Of a DNA stretch of 64,000 nucleotides, positions 8,164 through 15,345 are shown piece after piece (the first letter of the stretch is position 1; every line of letters begins with the position of its first letter). Under the pieces are notes generated by a model. It was not told where the DNA came from. It saw only the letters and a program-made list of their open reading frames with translations, and ran no database searches. Origin of the DNA: Rhizobium sp. FKL33 (lineage in GTDB: Bacteria > Pseudomonadota > Alphaproteobacteria > Rhizobiales > Rhizobiaceae); assembly GCF_005222915.1 (NCBI RefSeq), contig NZ_STFX01000004.1, positions 48,371 to 112,370 on the forward strand, in the 5' to 3' direction. The position numbers and the translations under genes are program-made.

Positions 8164-9300
8164 ATGCCTCAGAAAGTGTTCATCCGACGTCTCGCGCTGA
8201 CCGCCTATCGCAACTACCGCTCCGCCGCGCTAACCTTCGACGCGCGGCATGTGGTGCTGACGGGCGAAAACGGCTCCGGCAAGACCAATCTTCTCGAAGC
8301 GGTGTCGCTGCTCTCGCCCGGCCGGGGATTGCGCCGCGCGGTCTATTCCGACGTGGCGCTGAAGGGCGAAGAGGCGGGCTTTTCGGTGTTCGCCGAGGTC
8401 GAGGGCATGGAGGGCGATGTCGAGATCGGCACCGGCGTGCAGCCTGAGACGGCGGCGCGGCGGGTGCGCATCAACGGCACCGAGGCGAAAAGCGGCGACG
8501 AATTGCTCGATCACCTGCGCGTGCTCTGGCTGACGCCGGCCATGGACGGGCTGTTCACCGGCCCGGCCAGCGAGCGCCGGCGCTTTCTCGACCGGCTGGT
8601 GCTGTCGCTCGATCCCGCCCATGGCCGCCGCGCAGTCGATTTCGAGCGCAGCATGAAGATGCGCAACAAACTGCTCGAAGAAGGCCGCTATGACGCCGAC
8701 TGGATGGCCTCGATCGAACGGCAGATGGCCGGCCTCGGCGTGGCCATCGCGCTCGCCCGCACGGAGGTCGTGGCGTTGATCGCGCGGCTGTCGGAACGGG
8801 CGGAGGAGGCGAGCCGCTTTCCGCAATCGCTGTTGACGCTGGAAGGCTTTCTCGACGGCGGGCTGGACCGGCCGGCGATCGATCTCGAAGACCATTACGC
8901 CGATCTCCTCGAACAGGGGCGCAGGCGCGACCAGGCGGCGGGTCGCACGCTGGATGGACCGCACCGCACCGATCTCATGGTGCTGCACAAGGAGAAATCC
9001 ATTGAGGCCGCGCTCTGCTCGACCGGGGAGCAGAAGGCGCTTCTTGCGGGGCTGGTCCTCTCGCATGCCGAGCTGACGGCGTCGATGACCGGACATGCGC
9101 CCATCCTGCTGCTCGATGAAGTCGGCGCGCATTTCGACCGCCATCGCCGCGCCGCGCTGTTCGACCTCATGGACAGAATCGGCGCCCAGGCCTTCATGAC
9201 GGGGACCGACGCGCATCTCTTCGAGGCGCTGGGCGACAGGGCGCAATACGTCCATGTGAACCAGGCAAGACTGGAGCCGCAGGCCCGTCCCATAGTGTGA
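8164..9300 (+). CDS. recF: DNA replication and repair protein RecF
   Basis: A 378-residue SMC-like ATPase. It starts with the RecF pattern IRRLALTAYRNYRS, has Walker A GENGSGKT (about residues 34-41), the ABC signature region STGEQKALLAGLVL and Walker B ILLLDEVGAHFD near the C terminus. RecF loads RecA at single-strand gaps with RecO and RecR. Size and all motifs are intact. dnaN is not adjacent. The first sequence with different composition begins directly after this gene. Confidence 0.96.
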   Translation: MPQKVFIRRLALTAYRNYRSAALTFDARHVVLTGENGSGKTNLLEAVSLLSPGRGLRRAVYSDVALKGEEAGFSVFAEVEGMEGDVEIGTGVQPETAARRVRINGTEAKSGDELLDHLRVLWLTPAMDGLFTGPASERRRFLDRLVLSLDPAHGRRAVDFERSMKMRNKLLEEGRYDADWMASIERQMAGLGVAIALARTEVVALIARLSERAEEASRFPQSLLTLEGFLDGGLDRPAIDLEDHYADLLEQGRRRDQAAGRTLDGPHRTDLMVLHKEKSIEAALCSTGEQKALLAGLVLSHAELTASMTGHAPILLLDEVGAHFDRHRRAALFDLMDRIGAQAFMTGTDAHLFEALGDRAQYVHVNQARLEPQARPIV

Positions 9301-9891
9301 CGGCGCGCTCAGTATGTCTTTACATTAACAAGAATTAACATTTCTTTGCCTGGCCGATCCATTGAAATGCCACAAAGTCGGGGCCATCTCTTGGTCATAG
9401 CAGCCACGCCCCTAAGGCTGCAAAAGCCCGGCAAAAGGCAAGTCCCCCGCCCGGCCGGGCCCGCGGACAAAGACGCCCCTAACTCTTGTCCGCATCACAG
9501 AGACCGTCATGGCGCCGCCCTCCGGCCATGACGGTCTTTCTGTTTTTTTTGGGGGGGGGGGCTCCACCTTTGGTTGCGCCTGCAGTGAGTGTTCACTCCA
9601 GTCTTTCGCAAATCATGTCCGATTCCTTAATACATTTCCGCAGTTACTGTATGTTGCGGATTTTTCAGCAAAACTAGTGTACAAAATACGAGATAATTGC
9701 CTGATAGAAAGCCTCGAAGGGTTGCTTTAGCAAAGTCGAAAATTGAATTTTATTTCCCGAATAAATGATCCCTCGACAAATTGGCACATAAAAGCCGTTG
9801 ACAACCTCCCCTGGTTGAATTCTTTTTCGTTGCAGCAAAACAGGGCAAGAAACGATTTAAGCGCGCGCATTCCGTAAGAGGAGATATAGGT
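9301..9891. other. 590-bp non-coding region with several hairpins, possible small RNA
   Basis: I see no convincing protein gene here; the short frames have no family resemblance and no good ribosome-binding sites. The left part is GC-rich and structured: GCAGCC / GGCTGC around 9410, then an exact 8-bp stem GCGGACAA / TTGTCCGC (9463-9470 with 9486-9493), then the terminator at 9501. This is 200 bp past the recF stop, so a small RNA ending at that terminator is possible. A run of eight T followed by eleven G lies at 9543-9561. From about 9600 the sequence turns AT-rich and leads into the ParA-type operon; a TTGACA at 9798 may be its -35 element, but no clear -10 follows. Confidence 0.4.
9501..9550 (+). 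terminator. Strong Rho-independent terminator
   Basis: A perfect 13-bp stem (9501-9513 paired with 9525-9537, AGACCGTCATGGC and its complement) with an 11-base loop is followed by TTCTGTTTTTTTT. It reads in the plus direction and could end the recF transcript or an unannotated small RNA just upstream. Confidence 0.88.
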
Positions 9892-10758
9892 TTGTCAGTA
9901 GTTGTTACTGTTATGAACATGAAGGGAGGCGTTGGGAAGACGACAGCAGCCGTAAATCTGGCCGGCATTCTCTCCTCCTTTAATATTGGTGGAAAGCCTG
10001 CCCTCAAGGTATTGGCTATTGATTACGATCCACAATTCAATCTATCGCAGGCCTTCCTGCCAGCGAAGGACTATTTTGCAGCTGAAGCCGCCCGACAGAC
10101 AACCTTGGCAGTTCTGATGGACAGCGGAGTTGCGCTAAATCCCTACCAACTTCAGGTGTCGGGTAATCACAACCCACCGAGCGTTAAGACCCTAGCTAGA
10201 AATATCTTCTCATTTCAATCGAGTCGTCTCGACATTGTTCCGTCAACTCTCGACCTCATGTACGTAGCGCTGGGCCAAGCTACCACCAACACGAAGCCCA
10301 TAGAAGAGCGTTTTGAGAAGTTTATTGCCGAGTGTCGAAGCCTATATGACTTGATACTGATCGACTGCCACCCTGCAGGCTCTTTGTTCACCAAAACATC
10401 GTTGATTAATTCGGACTTTGTGCTGATTCCCGTAGTGCCGCAAAAATACGCCGTTCGTGGCATCGGGCTCATGATGGAGTTCATTAAGGCAAAGAAAGCG
10501 GGCTCAAAAGGTCCGGCACCGCTCATATTGTTCAACGCTACGGCAAGGGCGGGCGTCTCTTCGGAAGAGTCATCCATCCGCGCAGACCCTAAATATGCCC
10601 CCTTTTGCTTATCTTCAACATTGAAATGGTATAAGGCTTTTGGTGAACCTGAAAGCGGAAGTGGCTTTGTGTGGCAGAGCACTAAGCCGTATAGCACCTC
10701 AGCGTTCCAAAATCTTGTATCTGTAGCACGTGAGTTTAGGACGAAGGTGGGGAAATGA
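9892..10758 (+). CDS. ParA-type ATPase of an accessory operon
   Basis: A 288-residue MinD/ParA-superfamily ATPase. The deviant Walker A is MKGGVGKTT (residues 10-18), followed by the A-prime motif DYDPQFNLS and the Walker B strand LILIDCHPAG. ParA proteins partition plasmids or chromosomes or position protein complexes, but no ParB-like gene or centromere-like repeat array follows, so a partition role is not supported. The start is TTG at 9892, because the family begins there and AGAGGAGA precedes it. It is visibly more AT-rich than the backbone, suggesting transfer, and it overlaps the next gene by four bases. Confidence 0.85.
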   Translation: MSVVVTVMNMKGGVGKTTAAVNLAGILSSFNIGGKPALKVLAIDYDPQFNLSQAFLPAKDYFAAEAARQTTLAVLMDSGVALNPYQLQVSGNHNPPSVKTLARNIFSFQSSRLDIVPSTLDLMYVALGQATTNTKPIEERFEKFIAECRSLYDLILIDCHPAGSLFTKTSLINSDFVLIPVVPQKYAVRGIGLMMEFIKAKKAGSKGPAPLILFNATARAGVSSEESSIRADPKYAPFCLSSTLKWYKAFGEPESGSGFVWQSTKPYSTSAFQNLVSVAREFRTKVGK

Positions 10759-11201
10759 TTCAATCGTCGTCTCGGTACAAATCGCTCTTGAGGTCACTGT
10801 ATTCTGCAATCCTGCAGACCGATCTGAATGCTAGTGACCTTAAGCAACTGTCCCATGAACTTCGTGTTGGTCGACTTCCTGAAGAACTAGCCTACATGCT
10901 AGATAAAGTAAGCATACATTTCACAGGCAGTGATCAACCGGAATTTTCTAATGATCTAGTGATGGAAGCCGAACGCATAATACGGGACCGCAAGATCTCC
11001 AAGTCGTCTTTGATCAATATAATTGCAAGCATTGATGAATCGAATTCAGTTTTCAACAATAACTCGCTGTCCGTGCGGCAAATGCTAATTCGGTTCTTTA
11101 ATGACGCAAGCATGGCGCGAGCGAAGAAACTCCTGGAGGTTTTATCTTCGTTGGATGCACCTGATCCATACCTGAAAGGCATGACGGAATCCCGGAAATG
11201 A
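10755..11201 (+). CDS. Unknown helical protein, second gene of the ParA operon
   Basis: A 148-residue protein with no family I recognise. It appears all-helical and charged, with no signal peptide, membrane segment or obvious catalytic motif. It has a basic N terminus (SSRYKSLLRSLY) and a central RIIRDRKISKSSLINII segment. Four-base ATGA overlaps with both neighbours argue strongly for coupled translation and a joint function with the ATPase and the downstream protein. AT-rich codon use matches its neighbours in the operon. Confidence 0.7.
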   Translation: MIQSSSRYKSLLRSLYSAILQTDLNASDLKQLSHELRVGRLPEELAYMLDKVSIHFTGSDQPEFSNDLVMEAERIIRDRKISKSSLINIIASIDESNSVFNNNSLSVRQMLIRFFNDASMARAKKLLEVLSSLDAPDPYLKGMTESRK

Positions 11202-11902
11202 AAACCACGCTCCCCGAGGTTCTAAAGAGTGTCGATTGGTGTTCAAATATAGATGCCACGTTTGCAGATTCCCCAACGCTAAAGAAATTGGAGAACGCTC
11301 TTTTCAGGATTGCCGTATGGTCACATCAACTGGAATCCGCTGATCAAGACAATCCTGCGCTTTGCTTTGTAAGAGAGATGCAGCTTGCGGCTCAGCAGGG
11401 TGCGGCACTTATAGGTCTATGCCTATATAAATCTGCTGCTGCATCTGCAAGGACATTGTTAGAAACTTGTTTATATTACACTTACTTCCGCACGCATTTA
11501 GAGGAGTTATCTACGTTAATTCGTGTTGAGCGCTACTACATTTCAAAGACGGAAATAATCGAATACCACAAACTCCACACTATTGGGTTTATCCCACGCC
11601 AGGAGGCATTCGGATTAATTGGAAATATTGACAAATGGTATTCGAAAGTTTCTGCAATTGTCCATGGCCAGATACCCGGGGCCTGGAATGACCATGTAGC
11701 TCTGGATAAAATTTCATTCAGTGCAGCAACCAGCAAACTGGCTGTTGATACCTTTATAACTTGTGAGCAATTAGTTCATGAACTTCTCCTTAGCACAACG
11801 GGACACCAATTATGGGCGGGCTTTGCGCCTGATGCAAAAAAAGAACTCGTAAAGGGACTCCCTGGTGAGAAGCGACAGCTGCTTGGCTTGGACTTGAAGT
11901 AG
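11198..11902 (+). CDS. Unknown helical protein with R..LE and S..VHG motifs, third gene of the ParA operon
   Basis: A 234-residue mostly helical protein. The region SAAASARTLLETCLYYTYF followed much later by KVSAIVHGQIPG resembles DUF5677-like or HEPN-like helical proteins, in which an Arg/Glu helix faces a second helix ending in a conserved His. The canonical HEPN Rx4-6H motif is not present, so nuclease activity is only a possibility. It overlaps the upstream gene by four bases and ends the operon. The composition is AT-rich like the two genes before it. A defence, addiction or conjugation-related role is conceivable; none is shown. Confidence 0.68.
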   Translation: MKTTLPEVLKSVDWCSNIDATFADSPTLKKLENALFRIAVWSHQLESADQDNPALCFVREMQLAAQQGAALIGLCLYKSAAASARTLLETCLYYTYFRTHLEELSTLIRVERYYISKTEIIEYHKLHTIGFIPRQEAFGLIGNIDKWYSKVSAIVHGQIPGAWNDHVALDKISFSAATSKLAVDTFITCEQLVHELLLSTTGHQLWAGFAPDAKKELVKGLPGEKRQLLGLDLK

Positions 11903-11976
11903 CAGCAGGCTCTTTGAGTTTGGCTAGCATTATCCTGAGAGAACCAACGCCGAATATTGTTAGCGCTTCGGCTTTA

Positions 11977-12165
11977 CCAAATCTCCCCCGACTGCGAACC
12001 CGAGACATCAGTGACCGCCCCCGTCCCGCCGTGGGGGCGAAGGGATCGAGGGCACCTAGGTCATGCCGATAGTCCATGAGCAGCCCCGGACGGTCGGGAT
12101 GTTGGCGGGGCGACTGGCGATTGTGGTGACGTCTTTCAGGCCGATGCGGAATTCCGTGCCGATGG
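11977..12165 (-). pseudogene. Decayed C-terminal fragment of a hydroxyproline-epimerase-like gene
   Basis: On the minus strand this stretch encodes a diverged copy of the last 60 or so residues of the intact epimerase at 13029-14063. The part TIGTEF...GMT matches it at 28 of 36 positions. The codon after GMT, CAG (Gln) in the intact gene, is TAG here, and a one-base deletion follows a few bases later, so the fragment is dead. The similarity begins precisely at the stop codon of the antitoxin gene on the same strand and runs through the original stop region (GGGGGAGAT). The remaining four fifths of the gene are missing. Confidence 0.85.
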
Positions 12166-12450
12166 TCAGGCGCGGATTGCCTGCGCCACCGTGTCGGGGG
12201 CTTGCTCGATCACTTTCAGAAGCAGTATTGCCGCGCGATCCGGCCGGCGGCGCTTCTGCTCCCAATCCTTGATCGTGCCGGCGGGCAAGCCATAGCGCTT
12301 CGCAAACGCCGCTTGCGAGAGTTTCTGGCGCTTGCGAATGGCCGCAACGTCGATCGTTTCAGGAACAAAAACAGCGGCGGGTTCTGCGCGGCCCTCTGCG
12401 ATCGCCAGTGCTTCATGTGCGCTCTGGATAAGCTCTTTTCCGAAGGTCAT
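12166..12450 (-). CDS. HTH antitoxin of a HigBA/RelE-type module
   Basis: A 94-residue protein with a C-terminal Xre/HigA-like helix-turn-helix (about residues 38-60: KLSQAAFAKRYGLPAGTIKDWEQ). It is the second gene of the pair, overlapping the toxin by four bases, which is the HigB-HigA order. Such antitoxins bind and neutralise the toxin and repress their own promoter; the paired repeats upstream of the toxin fit that. Its stop codon is fused to the epimerase pseudogene fragment. Confidence 0.85.
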   Translation of the reverse strand: MTFGKELIQSAHEALAIAEGRAEPAAVFVPETIDVAAIRKRQKLSQAAFAKRYGLPAGTIKDWEQKRRRPDRAAILLLKVIEQAPDTVAQAIRA

Positions 12451-12797
12451 TCCGTATTCTTTCTCTGTCTGTAGGCATCGGCCAGCTTGGGAAGGATGCG
12501 GGCCAGTTCGTTCCGTTCCGCTTTCGAGAGGTTGCCCTTCTCGTTCTTTCCGTAAATCGCTAGGGCGAACACAGGAATATCTCCGCCCCCGAAGTAATGA
12601 ACAGTCCGGAATCCTCCGCTTTTTCCTTGCCCTTCACGGGCATGACGCAGCTTGCGCGCACCGCCCGTTCCAGCCATCAGAACCCCAGCCTCAGGGTCCG
12701 CAGCGATCACGGCGACAATCTCTTGAAGATCTTCGTCGGACAGGCCACATCGTTTGGCCTGCATGAGAAACGTAGTCGTCTGGATTACGCTTTGCAT
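12447..12797 (-). CDS. RelE/HigB-type toxin
   Basis: A 116-residue protein of the RelE-like type II toxin group. Recognisable parts are the N-terminal QTTTFLMQAKRCGLSDEDL, the central GTGGARKLRHAREGQGKSGGFR and the strand FALAIYGKNEKGNLSKAE, the GG-R-K-R...GKSGG-R pattern of this subgroup. RelE-family toxins cleave mRNA on the ribosome. The predicted promoter places transcription start at or within a base or two of the ATG, so the message may be leaderless. Confidence 0.85.
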   Translation of the reverse strand: MQSVIQTTTFLMQAKRCGLSDEDLQEIVAVIAADPEAGVLMAGTGGARKLRHAREGQGKSGGFRTVHYFGGGDIPVFALAIYGKNEKGNLSKAERNELARILPKLADAYRQRKNTE

Positions 12798-12852
12798 GAG
12801 GAACTATACGGCAATGCCGTCTATTGGGCAAGAAACTATACGGCATTGCCGC
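12798..12852 (-). promoter_or_regulatory. Promoter and paired operator of the toxin-antitoxin genes
   Basis: Two 19-bp near-identical repeats, AACTATACGGCAATGCCGT (12802-12820) and AACTATACGGCATTGCCGC (12834-12852), lie 32 bp apart, three helical turns. Each contains the palindrome CGGCA-A/T-TGCCG and a TATAGT box on the minus strand. A -35 TTGCCC and the proximal TATAGT are 17 bp apart. This is the expected design for autorepression by the antitoxin. Confidence 0.7.
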
Positions 12853-13028
12853 CTAGTGCTGAGCCGCGAAAGCCGGTCGCACAAGGCTGACTTTCGCGCA
12901 CGGCTTTTACGGCAGATTTCTCCCTGCAAAATCAGCGCGGGGATTTTTTGACCATTGCGTTGACCGTCCGTGACGGCAAGGGGCCAAAATGATCCCTACG
13001 ACTCAACCCAATTAACGCCCCCCACCCC
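12853..13028. other. Non-coding remnant with an imperfect inverted repeat
   Basis: No gene is seen. The segment 12939-12953 (GGGGATTTTTTGACC) and the complement of 12982-12996 (GGGATCATTTTGGCC) form an imperfect inverted repeat around a GC-rich centre. This looks like the end of a lost mobile element, possibly IS21-like, but no transposase remains. Confidence 0.25.
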
Positions 13029-14063
13029 TCACCGTATCTCCCCCGCCTGAGGCCCCCAGACATCCGTGACCGCAAAGCCTTCCGCCGTGGGATCGAAGGG
13101 ATCGAGCGCCACCTGGGTCATGCCGAAGGTCCAGGCGCGGCCGGAGATGGTGGGGATGATGGCGGGGCGGCCGGCGATGGTGGTGACGTCTTTGAGGCCG
13201 ACGCGGAATTCGGTGCCGATGGTGGAGCGCGAGATGAAGGTGTCGCCGATCTTGGCCTTGCCGCGCGCGTGCAGCGTGGCGAGATTGGCGGAACTGCCGG
13301 TGCCGCAGGGCGAGCGGTCGACGCGGCCGGGCCACATGGTGGTGCAGGTGCGCACCGCGCCATCGGGCTCCTCGCCACGGAACATCACATAGGCGACGCC
13401 GCGGATTTCGGGGATTTCCGGATGCACGACGGGGATCGTGCGATTGATGAGATCCTTCAGCGCCATGCCGGCGGCGACGAGCTCGCGGGCGTTCGCCTTG
13501 TCGATGGTCAGGCCGACGGCGCTCGCGTCGGCAATGGCGTAGAACACGCCGCCATAGCAGAGATCGACCTTCACCTTGCCCCAGGTTCCGGTATCGACCT
13601 CGACATCGAGATCGAGCACGAAGGAGGGCGTCATGGTCAGCTCCACCCGTTCGCAACGGCCGTCGCGGCAGGTGGCGGTGGCCTTGACGAGGCCGGCGGC
13701 GGTGTCGAGCATGACCACCGTTTCCGGCTCCTTCATCTCGATAATGCCTGTCTCCAGCAGCGCCGTCGTGACGCAGATCGAATTGGAGCCGGACATGGCG
13801 TGCGCCTGATCGGCCTGCAGGATGATGAAGCCGGCGTCGGCGCCCTCGCGCTTGGGCGGCAAGAGCAGATTGACCGAGCCGAGCGGCCCCTGCCGGGGTT
13901 CGAGGCAGAGGAAACGGCGCAAGCTGTCATCCACGGTGTTGATGTAATTGAGCTGTTCGGCGATGGTCTTGCCGGGAATGTTCGGCACGCCGCCGGTGGC
14001 CAGCCGGCCGATTTCGCCTTCGCAGTGAACATCCACCAGTTGGATCGTGCGTTTCCAGCGCAT
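13029..14063 (-). CDS. Proline racemase superfamily protein, probable hydroxyproline epimerase
   Basis: A 344-residue proline racemase superfamily enzyme. The C-terminal catalytic motif DRSPCGTGSSANLA carries Cys253. The first catalytic position, Cys in proline racemase and most 4-hydroxyproline epimerases, is Ser91 here (AMSGSNSI). Ser/Cys members have been reported in this superfamily with hydroxyproline-epimerising or related activity, so the substrate is probably a hydroxyproline rather than proline. It is the last gene of pxpB-pxpC-dadA-like-epimerase, and the adjacent D-amino acid dehydrogenase fits oxidation of the D-product. The later hydroxyproline pathway enzymes are not in the window. 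Confidence 0.82.
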   Translation of the reverse strand: MRWKRTIQLVDVHCEGEIGRLATGGVPNIPGKTIAEQLNYINTVDDSLRRFLCLEPRQGPLGSVNLLLPPKREGADAGFIILQADQAHAMSGSNSICVTTALLETGIIEMKEPETVVMLDTAAGLVKATATCRDGRCERVELTMTPSFVLDLDVEVDTGTWGKVKVDLCYGGVFYAIADASAVGLTIDKANARELVAAGMALKDLINRTIPVVHPEIPEIRGVAYVMFRGEEPDGAVRTCTTMWPGRVDRSPCGTGSSANLATLHARGKAKIGDTFISRSTIGTEFRVGLKDVTTIAGRPAIIPTISGRAWTFGMTQVALDPFDPTAEGFAVTDVWGPQAGEIR

Positions 14064-14091
14064 GGGTCTTCCTCTTGTTCGGGGCCGCGTG

Positions 14092-15336
14092 TCAGTAGCG
14101 GTTGATGCGGTAAGGCGTGAGATCGATCGGCGGCGCCTGGCCGGTCATCAGATCGGCCATGGCGAGCGCGGTCGTGGCGCAATAGGTCAGGCCGAAATGA
14201 CCATGGCCGGTGGAATAGTAAAGGCCGCGGGTGGTCGAAGACGCCGAGAGCACCGGGATCGTATCCGGCAGCGCCGGGCGATGCCCCATCCATTCGGTCG
14301 CCTCTTCCACCTTGAGACCCGGCAGCGCATACCGCGCATGCTCGACCAGGAAACGGGCCCGCCGCCAGTTGGGCGCGCGCTCAAGCCCGGCCATTTCCAC
14401 CGAGCCGCCGACGCGGACGCCGCCCGCCGTGGGCGTGATCATGAAGGCGCGCTCCGGCCAGATCAACGACCATTTGAGATCGACGCCCGGGGCCATGATC
14501 TGGGTGTGATAGCCGCGTTCGGTCTCCAGCGGAATGGGCTCGCCCGCCGCCTTGGCGAGATCGCGGCTGTGCACGCCCATGGCGATCAGCACCCGGTCGG
14601 CCTCGATGCGCTTGCCGTCAGCGAGAATGACGGCGGTGACGCCGCGCGCGTCACGCTCCAGCCTGGCGACCTCGCCCTTGAGGAAAGCGCCGCCCTGGGC
14701 GCGCATGGCCTCGACCAGCCGCAGCACGAGGCCGTGGGGGCTGGTGACGAAATGATTGTCCGGGAGCAGCACCGCCTTGGGCAGAGCCGGATTCAGCAAA
14801 GGCTCGACTTCGCGCAGGCGCGGGCCGGAAAGCACCTCATATTTGAGGCCGAAATGGTCCATCAGCGCCAGATTGGCGCGGCCGGCCGCGAATTCGGCTT
14901 CCGTGCCGAACAGCTGCAGGCAGGCGGTGTCGCTGAGCATATCCATGGCGCCAATGCGGCCGAGCAGCGTCTTGAGATCGGCGAGCGAGCGCAGCGCCAG
15001 ATTGGCGCCGGCCTCTTCGATCTCCTTGATGCGATCGGGACGGCCGGCGGCGAGGAAGCGCAGGAACCAGGGCAGCATCTTCAGCGCATACACCGGATTG
15101 ACCGCCACCGGCGCGACGGGATCGGCGAGCCAGCCGGGGATCTTTTTCCAGACCGCCGGCCGCGACACGGCCTCGAAGCCATTGACGGCGATGCTGGCCA
15201 TGTTGCCGAAGGAGGCGCCGAGGCCCGGCTCCTGGCGATCGATGAGCAGGACAGGCTCGCCGCGCAGCGCCAGTTCCGCCGCGGTCGACGCGCCGACGAT
15301 GCCGGCGCCCAGGATGATGATCGGCTTCTTGGACAT
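14092..15336 (-). CDS. DadA-like FAD-dependent D-amino acid dehydrogenase
   Basis: A 414-residue FAD-dependent oxidoreductase of the DAO/DadA family. The N-terminal dinucleotide fold is complete (IILGAGIVGAS, then the acidic strand end VLLIDRQEPGLGASFGN). Near the C terminus, MGHRPALPDTIPVLSAS and YYSTGHGHFGLT are the typical substrate-side and FAD-side motifs. Next to a hydroxyproline epimerase this enzyme most likely oxidises cis-4-hydroxy-D-proline or another D-imino acid, feeding electrons to the respiratory chain. It lies 28 bp upstream of the epimerase and 9 bp downstream of pxpC. Confidence 0.85.
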   Translation of the reverse strand: MSKKPIIILGAGIVGASTAAELALRGEPVLLIDRQEPGLGASFGNMASIAVNGFEAVSRPAVWKKIPGWLADPVAPVAVNPVYALKMLPWFLRFLAAGRPDRIKEIEEAGANLALRSLADLKTLLGRIGAMDMLSDTACLQLFGTEAEFAAGRANLALMDHFGLKYEVLSGPRLREVEPLLNPALPKAVLLPDNHFVTSPHGLVLRLVEAMRAQGGAFLKGEVARLERDARGVTAVILADGKRIEADRVLIAMGVHSRDLAKAAGEPIPLETERGYHTQIMAPGVDLKWSLIWPERAFMITPTAGGVRVGGSVEMAGLERAPNWRRARFLVEHARYALPGLKVEEATEWMGHRPALPDTIPVLSASSTTRGLYYSTGHGHFGLTYCATTALAMADLMTGQAPPIDLTPYRINRY

Positions 15337-15345
15337 GCTTCCCTC

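Noticed and set aside
9346..9730. Two or three short open frames downstream of recF
   Set aside because: They run through hairpins and the terminator, lack ribosome-binding sites and resemble no family.
9892..10758. Plasmid partition origin
   Set aside because: Only a ParA-like ATPase is present; no ParB, replication initiator or centromere-like iterons.
13029..14063. Plain proline racemase
   Set aside because: The first catalytic cysteine is serine and the neighbours are catabolic hydroxyproline-type genes.
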